Positions 1 through 7,605 of a stretch of DNA of 35,169 nucleotides are shown here, one piece after another. The position numbers and the translations under genes were made by a program. Below the pieces are notes generated by a model. That model made no database searches. It was not told the DNA's origin and saw only the letters and a program-made list of their open reading frames with translations. The number at the start of each line of letters is the position of its first letter. Position 1 is the stretch's first letter. The stretch is from Thermincola ferriacetica (GTDB lineage: Bacteria; Bacillota; Thermincolia; Thermincolales; Thermincolaceae), in the NCBI RefSeq assembly GCF_001263415.1, contig NZ_LGTE01000029.1:1-35169 (forward strand), in the 5' to 3' direction.

Positions 1-194
1 CCATCGAGTTCGGGAACACTGCCTTCTTGGCAAGGTTTTGCAGCATAAAGCTCCGTGGTAGCGGAGAGCCCACCCACCCCTCCAAAGGACTGGATTGAAA
101 ATATTGGAGTGGAGATCATTTAAGCTCTCCTCTCAATCGTACTAATTTGACTTTGTCTACAAACTGAGGTCCGATATTAAATCAGACCTTTGGT
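1..194. other. Unassigned non-coding left edge
   Basis: No protein gene is visible here. The plus strand shows nested complementarity: GATTGA near 93 with TCAATC near 139, and GGAG/CTCC elements inside it. A short hairpin (AGGTC...GACCT) lies at about 167-189. The stretch CGTACTAATTTG near 138-150, following a hairpin, loosely resembles the 3' end of a 23S rRNA. The minus strand (GGAGCTTTATGCTGC and neighbours) loosely resembles parts of 6S RNA. Neither match is good enough to call. It is downstream of the kinase gene and continues past the window edge. Confidence 0.3.
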
Positions 195-1151
195 CTACTT
201 ATTATAAGCTGCTAAAGCCCTATCGAGGCTACCATCGTTGATTAACGCGTAAGCCCTGTTAAACCTGTTCAAACCATATGGCCAATATTCTTCGTGCGGC
301 TTTCCGGTGGCAATCTGCAGAACTGCCCAGTAGGACCATAAGGCATCACATAAAAACTTGTTAATAATTAAGGACCCGAATTGTTTCTCAGTTAACTCTC
401 CGCCGAAGTATTCAGTCAGCAGCAACTTTTCTTGTTCCTCGTTTAATTCAGCTTCCAGGCACAAGGCCGCCAGGTCAAACATGGGGTCATTCATACCACA
501 ATATTCCCAGTCAATAAGATAAAAGTTCTTTTCATCATCCAACCAGTTTTCACAGAGGGGGTCATTATGACAAGGCGCCAGTTTCGGAGGATTCTTTTCC
601 AGAGCTTCTCTCACTTCTTCAATTTTTTGTTCGAACAGTTCTGCGCCGTCATAGAAGGCAAAGTTTTTCTGGATAAGCAAGTTTTTATAGGAATATGTTT
701 CTTTCAACAAATCAAACCTGGAAATAAACTGTTTCCCTGACTGATGGTATTTTTTAAATACCTGAGCAGCTTTTTTGATATATTTCTCTTCCTGCATATC
801 AGGTATATGCAAGGTTTTTCCGTGGATATAAAGACATACCTGGCAGCCGGTTTTTTCGTCATACCAGATTACCGGAGCGTTAATATTGAGTTCGGCCATT
901 AAGGTAGCTGCATGTTTTTCGGCAGGGCGATTGAGGTATTCTTCGGTACCAGGGCCGGCTATCCTTACGGCATAAGCCACATTATTGACGGTCACCTTAT
1001 AGTTGCTGTTAGTTAACCCGCCCGGCAAAACTTCAATACTGTTGATTCTGGCCTTTTTTTCTGCAAAAAACGGTATGTTGCCGATCATTTGGTAAATGCG
1101 GCCAATGTGGTCCAGACTGATGGAATTATCAAAAGTAACCTGTTCACTCAT
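195..1151 (-). CDS. Choline/ethanolamine kinase-like (APH-fold) phosphotransferase
   Basis: This 318-residue protein has the aminoglycoside/choline kinase fold. A nucleotide-loop motif GGLTNSNYKV lies at 44-53, the Brenner catalytic motif HNDPLCENW at 195-203 (catalytic Asp197, metal-binding Asn202), and the metal-binding IDWEYCGMNDPMFDL at 213-227. These match LicA/ChoK-type enzymes that phosphorylate choline, ethanolamine or thiamine; the substrate cannot be read from the sequence. ATG follows AAGGAG with an 11-base spacer. The stop is TAG, with TAA six codons further on. It lies 134 bases downstream of pylSc on the same strand, with no terminator hairpin seen between them, so co-transcription with pylT-pylSc is likely. 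A link to methylamine or choline metabolism is tempting but only inference. Confidence 0.8.
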   Translation of the reverse strand: MSEQVTFDNSISLDHIGRIYQMIGNIPFFAEKKARINSIEVLPGGLTNSNYKVTVNNVAYAVRIAGPGTEEYLNRPAEKHAATLMAELNINAPVIWYDEKTGCQVCLYIHGKTLHIPDMQEEKYIKKAAQVFKKYHQSGKQFISRFDLLKETYSYKNLLIQKNFAFYDGAELFEQKIEEVREALEKNPPKLAPCHNDPLCENWLDDEKNFYLIDWEYCGMNDPMFDLAALCLEAELNEEQEKLLLTEYFGGELTEKQFGSLIINKFLCDALWSYWAVLQIATGKPHEEYWPYGLNRFNRAYALINDGSLDRALAAYNK

Positions 1152-1285
1152 GTATGCTATCTCTCCTTATCTGTTTATATTTTTTTATACTTTTCTGACT
1201 TTTACAAAAACAACAGTTACTCAACCTTCCTGGCTTTTTCACCCCTCCCCTAAAAAGATTTAAATACTTTTTAAGTAGAATTCAT

Positions 1286-2119
1286 TTATATATTTAAACG
1301 TACGCCATTAAGGTAAGAGAGGCTTCTTCCAATGCTTTGCACATTTTGGGTACCTTCCCTGGCCATCAGAAGCCTTTCCAGACCGAAGCCAAAACCCGCC
1401 CAGGGATCAATAATCCCCCAATTTTCGTCCAGCACATGAGGGCCCATGGCCCCTGAGCCCAGCTCAAAGCCTTTTATTACGTCCAGAGTATCACCGTAAA
1501 CATTGGAGCTTTTGGTGACCAGCCGGTAATCAGTTATTCCGGCAGTGTCCATAACCAAAGAAGCTATATCTTCCAGCCACTGGTGGCGCTTGTTTTCAGG
1601 CAAGCCCAGTTCTGTAACGTTTAACATGGTAAATTCGTTTAAATGATAGGCTCCCTGTGATTCTTTGCGGTAGCATGTACCAATTTCGAATATGCGGATA
1701 GGTTTAGACCATAAACGCACCAAGTCTTTCCACAAAGTATACAGGTTAGGCGCCAGCATAGGACGCAGGCATCTCTTTTTGTCCAGCCAGAACACCTGAG
1801 AAAATAACGGATGGTCATCAGTAATGGACATCTTGGCAAGAGAAGCTTTAGAGATAATTGTAGGCGTGATGACCTGAACAAAACCCTTTTCGGTTAAGGC
1901 TTCAACTAATTTGCTCTCCAATTCGCACAGAGAAGGTCGCCTCTGAACCTCTCTGAATTCCGATAACTTTTTCTTGGCTTGATTTACCAGTAAGCGCTCC
2001 TGTTGTTGAAAAGCCCTATCCCGGTCAGCATGGCTCTCAAAAACCAAATTTAGTTGCTCTTTTGATGCGTTTAACTCTTTTAAACGCTGTTTCTGAACCT
2101 GTGTCCATTCAAGAGCCAA
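1286..2119 (-). CDS. pylSc: Pyrrolysyl-tRNA synthetase, catalytic subunit PylSc
   Basis: Class II aminoacyl-tRNA synthetase catalytic domain that charges tRNA-Pyl with pyrrolysine for decoding UAG. At 277 residues it is the bacterial split form (PylSc), lacking the N-terminal tRNA-binding domain that archaeal PylS carries. Motif 2 (FEIGTCYRKES, 144-154) and motif 3 (GFGFGLERLLM, 242-252) are intact. The substrate-pocket Asn equivalent to archaeal N346 is Asn167 in FTMLNVTEL, and the flexible-loop Tyr is Tyr208 (VYGDT). The sequence closely resembles, from memory, the Desulfitobacterium hafniense PylSc. The start is TTG, chosen because AGGAGG sits 8 bases ahead. The tRNA-Pyl gene ends 24 bases upstream. 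No pylSn, pylB, pylC or pylD is present in this window, unlike the classic bacterial cluster. Its own stop is TAA. Confidence 0.96.
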   Translation of the reverse strand: MALEWTQVQKQRLKELNASKEQLNLVFESHADRDRAFQQQERLLVNQAKKKLSEFREVQRRPSLCELESKLVEALTEKGFVQVITPTIISKASLAKMSITDDHPLFSQVFWLDKKRCLRPMLAPNLYTLWKDLVRLWSKPIRIFEIGTCYRKESQGAYHLNEFTMLNVTELGLPENKRHQWLEDIASLVMDTAGITDYRLVTKSSNVYGDTLDVIKGFELGSGAMGPHVLDENWGIIDPWAGFGFGLERLLMAREGTQNVQSIGRSLSYLNGVRLNI

Positions 2120-2143
2120 TACCGCTACCTCCTATAATCTTTT

Positions 2144-2215
2144 TGGCGGGGAGTCCGGGAGTTTCACCCGGCTGCACGAATTTAGAGTCCGTGTGATCTA
2201 TCCGATCCACCCCCC
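2144..2215 (-). tRNA. pylT: tRNA-Pyl (anticodon CUA)
   Basis: A 72-base tRNA with encoded CCA and anticodon CTA (plus-strand 2183-2185). It shows the unusual tRNA-Pyl architecture: 7-bp acceptor stem (GGGGGGT with ACTCCCC), a single base before the D stem, a 4-bp D stem with a 5-base loop, one base before a 6-bp anticodon stem (CACGGA/TTCGTG), a 3-base variable loop (CAG) and a T loop TGAAACT without the normal TTC sequence. It is nearly identical to my recollection of the D. hafniense tRNA-Pyl. It would insert pyrrolysine at UAG. The 180 bases upstream (2216-2393) hold a possible -10 (TATAGA near 2253-2258 on the minus strand) and a small ACAAAATTTTGT palindrome, but no convincing promoter. 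Confidence 0.96.
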
Positions 2216-2393
2216 AAGACACTATTTCATTTATGCAAATTCTATACCAACCATTTAAACGTAAATTAAACTCCATTTCCAATCTTATTGGACAAAATTT
2301 TGTTGTGAATATCCAGCTCCTTCAAGCACTTTTAGCCTAATAAGTAAGTCGTCCGGGACTTTTGGGTCAGTCATTTTTAACTTAAAAAGGCCA

Positions 2394-2445
2394 TAAAAAA
2401 AACGAAGGGGTTCTATCTTGTTTAAACAGAACCTCTTCGTTTTTG
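2394..2445 (-). terminator. Rho-independent terminator after the S41 protease
   Basis: A long stem (AACGAAG-AGGTTCT paired with AGAACC-CCTTCGTT, one mismatch) is followed on the minus strand by a run of eight T. The opposite strand also ends in TTTTT, so it may work in both directions. Confidence 0.88.
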
Positions 2446-2455
2446 CCTACACCAA

Positions 2456-3940
2456 TTATTTCCCCAATAATTCCACAGCTTTCGCATATTGTTTATCGTA
2501 CCGCAATATTATTTGAATTAAAGCTTCATTCAATTTCTGCTGGGTAATAAAATCTAGGACCCCATAAGGATAAAGCCCCTTGTCTTTTTGGAACTTCTTG
2601 ATAGCGGCAAAAGTTTTGGCATCTAAATTTGTATCCGGTTTATCAAGGTTATACCCTAACAGAATTAAGATTTTTTCAGCGTTATATACTTCGCCGCTTT
2701 TGGTATGCAAAGTCATTTTTGTTTTCTTGGAAAGTTTTTGGATGTTCCGTACATCTATGCCGTTTGTAGCTTTATAATCGGGTACACTTACGTCGGGTAC
2801 CAGTCCTACCTGGTCAATTCTTTTACCCCTGGGAGTAAAGTATTCACCGATAGTTATTTTTGCCCAGCCGATAATTTCATCATCTGCCGGGATAATTTTA
2901 TACTGTTGCATTAAATCTATAGCACTTACCGTATCTGCATTATATAATTTTTTGTATTTTTGATAAGCTTCCGGTGTCAAAAGGGGCACCATCTGCTGTA
3001 CTTTCGATTTGCCGAAGGTTTTCGTGCCCACTAAAACTCCCGCTTTGGTATCCTGAATGGCGCCGGCTAGAATTTCAGAAGCGCTGGCCGTAAAGCCGTT
3101 TACCAATACAGCCACTTCATATTTTTTCTCTTTTAAATTGGAATAATATTCCGTATCCTGTTGTTTTTCCGATTTATAATCTAATTTGGTAATTAACCCG
3201 GCAGGCACAAAGTTTTCCGCCACAGCCACCGCCTGAGACACTTCACCGCCCGGATTATCTCTTAAATCTAAAATTATTTTTTTAATATTTCGCTTATCCA
3301 ATTCGCTTAAAGCTTGCAAAAAATACTTATTTGTATTTGCATTAAAAGTGGTTATAGCTATGTATCCGATGTTACCCCTTATATCATAAATAACAGGGTT
3401 AATTTCAATTTCCGAGCGTGTTAATTCTAAGTTAATCAGCGCCTTTTGCCCATTTCTTTTCAGGGTTAATTTAACTTTTGTCCCTTCCGGACCTTTGATC
3501 ATTGCTGAAATTTCATCGGAAGAAAGACCCGCAATATTTTGGCCGTCCACAGCGACTATTTCATCTCCCGCAATTATACCCGCTTCGTCGGCCGGAGAAC
3601 GGGAGAAAACATCGGTAATTATAACAGCCGCATCGGTTTTAACAAAAGCAATCCCAATGCCTTTATAATTTCCCTCTATAGAATTAAAAAAATTTTCTGC
3701 GTCCTTTAAGGAAAGGTATTCGGTATATGGATCCAAATTGCCGAATATACCTTCCAAAACGCCTTCCGAGAACATATCAGCCTTTATTTCTCCGCCATAA
3801 TTTTCTTTGATAAAATCAAAAACACTTCGCAGATAATCTAACTGTTCATCCCGGGTTGCCTCGTATGCTGCTGCGTTCTGACCGGGTATAAAACACATAA
3901 TCAAAAATATAAATAAGAGGACCTTGGTCAACTTTTTCAT
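2456..3940 (-). CDS. S41 carboxyl-terminal processing protease with PDZ and peptidoglycan-binding-like domains
   Basis: A secreted or membrane-anchored serine protease of the CtpA/CtpB family. With the start at 3940 (ATG, AAGGAG 9 bases ahead) it has 494 residues; a longer reading frame to 4000 has no ribosome site. Residues 1-26 form a signal peptide (MKK, hydrophobic core, then AAAY). A PDZ domain spans about 90-175 and the S41 core about 185-320. Catalytic Ser286 (TASASE) and Lys311 (TFGKSK) are 25 residues apart, as in E. coli Tsp, with Gln315 four residues on. The C-terminal 425-472 resembles a PG_binding_1 repeat (YNLDKPD... FAAIKKFQKDKGL). Such enzymes trim exported proteins or act in sporulation signalling; the substrate is unknown. 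It is monocistronic, flanked by terminators. Confidence 0.92.
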   Translation of the reverse strand: MKKLTKVLLFIFLIMCFIPGQNAAAYEATRDEQLDYLRSVFDFIKENYGGEIKADMFSEGVLEGIFGNLDPYTEYLSLKDAENFFNSIEGNYKGIGIAFVKTDAAVIITDVFSRSPADEAGIIAGDEIVAVDGQNIAGLSSDEISAMIKGPEGTKVKLTLKRNGQKALINLELTRSEIEINPVIYDIRGNIGYIAITTFNANTNKYFLQALSELDKRNIKKIILDLRDNPGGEVSQAVAVAENFVPAGLITKLDYKSEKQQDTEYYSNLKEKKYEVAVLVNGFTASASEILAGAIQDTKAGVLVGTKTFGKSKVQQMVPLLTPEAYQKYKKLYNADTVSAIDLMQQYKIIPADDEIIGWAKITIGEYFTPRGKRIDQVGLVPDVSVPDYKATNGIDVRNIQKLSKKTKMTLHTKSGEVYNAEKILILLGYNLDKPDTNLDAKTFAAIKKFQKDKGLYPYGVLDFITQQKLNEALIQIILRYDKQYAKAVELLGK

Positions 3941-4045
3941 AATATCGTGCTCCTTTTCATTTTTTTGAAATGCGCAGCATGCCCTGCCGTGTTTTTCCAC
4001 AGTATAGTATTTCGATAATTAACCGCCACTCCCTGCCTGTTAAAA

Positions 4046-4082
4046 CAAAAAAAAGGATTCCTGCCTGTTATATCAGGAATCC
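4046..4082 (-). terminator. Rho-independent terminator after the ABC permease
   Basis: Perfect 9-bp stem GGATTCCTG/CAGGAATCC (4055-4063 with 4074-4082), then a run of T on the minus strand from the A-run at 4046-4054. It begins 10 bases after the permease TAG stop. Confidence 0.92.
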
Positions 4083-4091
4083 GTATAACCA

Positions 4092-6215
4092 CTAACTCCT
4101 GTTCAGCATTTTATAAATCAGTTGCCGGGCAAAGGGGGAACTGTCAAACCCAACATATATGACACTACCGTCTTTCTTTACTATTTTGCCATAGTATTCA
4201 ACTTGGCCATAATTTTCAGGCATTTTCCCGTTTACCGGCTGCTTCTGCCTCGCCATAAAAGCGTTTTCGTCCTCTAAACTGCACCAGTCCAGGAGAACCT
4301 TTATCTTCTTTTTATCCTTCACTTCCATAGTCTCACCAGAACGGGTCTTTTTAACAATTATTGTCGATACATCGGCCGGGTCCAGGAACAGCTCTTTCAG
4401 ATAACCGTATTTCGCCAAAAAGGCCTCGAAATTTTTAAATTCAGCATAATAGTTTAAATTATAAACCGGGCCATTCGGCTCTGTATCTTTTGTTGGTATA
4501 AATTCAATAATTGCCCGGGTTGCCACCTTACCTTCCATGGCAGCTTCATAGGAGACCTTTAAGACATCTTTCCTCAGAGCCGTAAGGGCTTCTTCTATTT
4601 CTGTCCGTTTATAAATACGGATGTTTTTGCCCAAATGATGGTTGTTCACGTTTAGCTGGTCAATTTTCCCCGCATCCATTTTGAAGAGTCGCCCATACAT
4701 AACCTGTTTTGCTTCCTGAGAGTTGAATATGGGGTATAGGAATTCACGGTACAGATACATATCGATATAATATGTTCTCTGAACCTTCTCGCCACTGTCT
4801 AAAACATAGGTTATGTCTACCGACCTCATGCGCATCGGGTCTACAGGCCCCACAGCGCTATTCATTTGCTGCCCATAAAATGCCTGTTCACGGACTTTGT
4901 TCTCCTTCTCCATCTTTATAATCTGCCGGTGGAGCTGACGAACCTTCCCAATATTGTCCTGCCCGGTAAGTCCCTCAGTAGCCATGAGGCCTTCCATGTT
5001 TAGAGTGCTGAGAAATACCTCTTTTACCCCACTCTGGTCCGGAACATATCTTTCATAGCCAACAAGGTCCAATTTGACAGAGGAGATAAGTAAAATGAAT
5101 ATGGCGCCAAAAACGGCCATCCCTTTCCACCGTTTATAGAAGTGGAAAGATTTATAAGCAATCATATCAGCAATGATGTAGCCAAGTACCGCCCCAATAA
5201 AATATCCCAGGTATAAAACGCCTATACTCCGTTCATTGAGCGAACTGAAGTAAAGACCGCCTGTCAAGGCAGCACATACCGCCACTCCATATTTGAATAT
5301 CCAGCGTATCCAATCTGCAGCCAGGGTCTCTCCCGCGGCCTCCGCAGGCCTTCTTTTATAAAGGTAAATACTGATAATACATAATAGGACAGCTATCACT
5401 AAATACCAAACGTACCATGTCATATCTGTAAATAGTAACCGATAGTTCTGATTGTTCAGATAGCTGACCAGAGGCGACAACCATTCTATGTTCCTTCCAT
5501 TGATTCCTCTGGGAAATCCATATAACAGCTTCCATAAGTTAAATTTTATCAGCAGATATAGTCCCAAAGGCAGAAACAAACCGATAAATGTTAGGGCCCC
5601 CTGAAGCAAGACATTGCCGGTAAGCATGCCGATAAACACTGTAAATACATAGAACAACCCTGTCATCAACAGATTCAAGAACAACCAGTAGGCCATCACC
5701 TGCCATACGGGAATGATGTTAGGACCGTTACTGTTCATCTGTTCCATGGCTGGGCCGTATACGTTTGGGTCATACCACTGCCCTTCTGTCACTCCGAAGG
5801 CAGCAAAAATCACATATATAAGCAGCCCGTTGATCAATATGGGCAGCCAGATTAAAGTTAACCCGGCAAATAGGTTCTGGCAATAGTGGGATGCCCGTTT
5901 AATTGGCAGGCTGTGAAAGAATGTACTTGCTCTGTCCGTTTGCAAATAGTGAAAAAGTATCAATCCAAAGATTACCGGAACAATGATGTTAACAAAATGC
6001 TCAATTGGGTGAAAGAGTATTTGCGGTACAAAGCTTTTATTGGCCACCTCGGTCCAAAGATTTCCCTGCAGAGATTTTTGTTTGCTGAGCTCCATCCACA
6101 AAAGCAGTGGGACTTCCAGAAACAGCGCCACCCCATACAGGATGCTCAGCCATTTAAACCTCTTTAGAGCACCTTTAAATACGACCCATTTCCTAGAGGA
6201 TGTTCCGGATGTCAT
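4092..6215 (-). CDS. ABC transporter permease, Ytr-type, with large C-terminal soluble domain
   Basis: A 707-residue membrane protein. Hydrophobic segments occur at roughly 25-40, 70-90, 115-135, 170-195, 200-225, 265-285, 310-325, 335-350 and 365-380. They are followed by a ~320-residue hydrophilic C-terminal part, resembling permeases of the YtrC/YtrD kind found with GntR regulators in Firmicutes. Substrate not known; family relatives are linked to cell-envelope stress. The ATG start follows GGGAGGG by 7 bases and lies inside the end of the ATPase gene (23-base overlap), which implies translational coupling. The stop is TAG, followed by a terminator. Confidence 0.78.
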   Translation of the reverse strand: MTSGTSSRKWVVFKGALKRFKWLSILYGVALFLEVPLLLWMELSKQKSLQGNLWTEVANKSFVPQILFHPIEHFVNIIVPVIFGLILFHYLQTDRASTFFHSLPIKRASHYCQNLFAGLTLIWLPILINGLLIYVIFAAFGVTEGQWYDPNVYGPAMEQMNSNGPNIIPVWQVMAYWLFLNLLMTGLFYVFTVFIGMLTGNVLLQGALTFIGLFLPLGLYLLIKFNLWKLLYGFPRGINGRNIEWLSPLVSYLNNQNYRLLFTDMTWYVWYLVIAVLLCIISIYLYKRRPAEAAGETLAADWIRWIFKYGVAVCAALTGGLYFSSLNERSIGVLYLGYFIGAVLGYIIADMIAYKSFHFYKRWKGMAVFGAIFILLISSVKLDLVGYERYVPDQSGVKEVFLSTLNMEGLMATEGLTGQDNIGKVRQLHRQIIKMEKENKVREQAFYGQQMNSAVGPVDPMRMRSVDITYVLDSGEKVQRTYYIDMYLYREFLYPIFNSQEAKQVMYGRLFKMDAGKIDQLNVNNHHLGKNIRIYKRTEIEEALTALRKDVLKVSYEAAMEGKVATRAIIEFIPTKDTEPNGPVYNLNYYAEFKNFEAFLAKYGYLKELFLDPADVSTIIVKKTRSGETMEVKDKKKIKVLLDWCSLEDENAFMARQKQPVNGKMPENYGQVEYYGKIVKKDGSVIYVGFDSSPFARQLIYKMLNRS

Positions 6216-7089
6216 AGCCTATCCCTCCCATCTCATATACAAATATTTCTTCAAATGTTAACGGAAGCACATCCAGCAGCAGAGGCCGAAACTTTTGCAC
6301 CTGAGCTTTGATATCCTGTTCGTCTCCCCGCATAATTAAAAGATATACGCTGCCTCTCTTTTCATGATACAGAACGTTTCCGGCCCTTGACAGTTCCTCT
6401 GGTAACCCTTCCGGGAAAGCTGTCTGAACCTTGCTGATTCCTTTCTTTAAGGCATCCAATTCGCTCTCAATAATGATCTTGCCGTCATGCAGAATTCCCA
6501 TGTAATCGCATATGTCTTCTAATTCCCGAAGGTTGTGGGAGGAAATGATAATGCTCATCTCACGCTCTGCCACATCTGCCATGAGCAGCTTCTTTACTTT
6601 GCTGCGCACCATAGGGTCAAGCCCATCCAGAGGCTCATCCAGGATCAGAACCTGGGGTTTTACAGAAAGAGCAAGCCAAAAAGCAACCTGCCGTTTCATC
6701 CCCTTGGAAAGCTTGGTTACCCGGCGTTTCACATCTATGCCGAATACCTTAAAAAGCTCATCAAACCTGTTTTCATCCCATGTAGGATAAACCTGGCGGA
6801 AAAAATTCGCCGTCTCCCGGATAGAATAATGGTTAAAATAAAACAGTTCATCAGGGATAAAGATAATGTTTTCCTTTACGTGATTATTTTCAAAAACCGG
6901 TTGCCCATCTACCATGATACTACCACTGTCCGGTCGGTAAACACCGGCCATCAGCTTTAACAAAGTGGTTTTTCCTGCGCCGTTGGATCCCACGAGTCCA
7001 TAAATCGACCCTCTGCGTACATTTAGGTCCAGTCCTTTCAATACTTCAAATTTATCAAACTTCTTAACCAACTGTCGTACTTCGATCAT
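6193..7089 (-). CDS. ABC transporter ATP-binding protein, Ytr/BcrA-like
   Basis: A 298-residue ABC ATPase. Walker A GSNGAGKTT lies near residue 35, the signature LSKGMKRQ near 137, Walker B VLILDEPLDGLDP near 160, and the switch His in IISSHNLRELE near 192. It would energise the permease encoded directly downstream. The ATG overlaps the TGA of the GntR gene (ATGA) and has AGGAGG 9 bases ahead, so the three genes form one operon. The stop is TAG and lies within the start region of the permease. Confidence 0.92.
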   Translation of the reverse strand: MIEVRQLVKKFDKFEVLKGLDLNVRRGSIYGLVGSNGAGKTTLLKLMAGVYRPDSGSIMVDGQPVFENNHVKENIIFIPDELFYFNHYSIRETANFFRQVYPTWDENRFDELFKVFGIDVKRRVTKLSKGMKRQVAFWLALSVKPQVLILDEPLDGLDPMVRSKVKKLLMADVAEREMSIIISSHNLRELEDICDYMGILHDGKIIIESELDALKKGISKVQTAFPEGLPEELSRAGNVLYHEKRGSVYLLIMRGDEQDIKAQVQKFRPLLLDVLPLTFEEIFVYEMGGIGYDIRNIL

Positions 7090-7463
7090 GCACCGCTCCC
7101 TCCTTTTTTCGTTTTTTCAATAATCTCCAAAATTTCCTCGATAGGGACCCCCAAGTATACCAATTCGGCCACAATTTTTTGCAACTGTTTCATCAATTCT
7201 TCCTTTTGCGGGCTATTTTCAAGTTTCTCTCTCGGTTTCACAAAACTCCCTTTCCCCGGAATGGAATAAATATAGCCCTGGCGTTCCAGTTCACGATAGG
7301 CTTTCTGAATGGTATTGGGGTTTACAGTCAGCTCCAGGGCAAGTTCCCTGACCGAAGGCAACTGTTCGTCGTTCCTCAGGACCTTATGGATGATGAGCTC
7401 TTTAATTTTTTCAGTCAACTGCTCATAAACCGGAACCCTGCTCCTGAAATCCAGTTGTAGCAT
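7086..7463 (-). CDS. GntR-family transcriptional regulator, YtrA subfamily
   Basis: A 125-residue regulator. The winged-helix GntR domain (about 9-75) contains YEQLTEKIKELI and the helix-turn-helix LPSVRELALELTVNPNTIQKAYRELE region, followed by a short helical dimerisation tail as in YtrA rather than a large ligand domain. It is first in the operon with the ABC ATPase and permease. A near-perfect 22-bp palindrome just upstream (7482-7503), downstream of a likely -10, fits autorepression of the operon. Confidence 0.9.
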   Translation of the reverse strand: MLQLDFRSRVPVYEQLTEKIKELIIHKVLRNDEQLPSVRELALELTVNPNTIQKAYRELERQGYIYSIPGKGSFVKPREKLENSPQKEELMKQLQKIVAELVYLGVPIEEILEIIEKTKKGGSGA

Positions 7464-7481
7464 CCTTTTTTCACTCCCTTC

Positions 7482-7514
7482 CTAACACTGTTAACTGTGT
7501 TAGTACACATAATA
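7482..7514 (-). promoter_or_regulatory. Palindromic operator and -10 of the GntR-ABC operon
   Basis: Positions 7482-7503 form a near-perfect palindrome with arms CTAACAC/GTGTTAG around GTTAAC (20 of 22 positions symmetric). A -10 like TATTAT lies at 7509-7514 on the minus strand, just upstream; the -35 is weak. Placing an operator at the start of transcription fits repression by the GntR protein encoded immediately downstream. Confidence 0.7.
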
Positions 7515-7564
7515 CGGTTAGTTATATTGTATCATATTTTTGAAATTTGTAAATAGAAAAGTAA

Positions 7565-7593
7565 GGGGTTTGGCAAAATAATTGCCAAACCCC
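7565..7593 (-). terminator. Terminator downstream of bioB
   Basis: Perfect 12-bp stem (GGGGTTTGGCAA with TTGCCAAACCCC, loop AATAA), followed on the minus strand by TTACTTTTCTATTT. The T-run is interrupted, but the hairpin is very stable and placed 12 bases after the bioB stop. Confidence 0.78.
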
Positions 7594-7605
7594 TCTTTCT
7601 TAACG

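Noticed and set aside
4068-4094. Pyrrolysine read-through of the permease TAG
   Set aside because: The extension is seven residues long and runs into the terminator hairpin; the same shortness applies to the other TAG-ending genes, and all proteins are full length without it.
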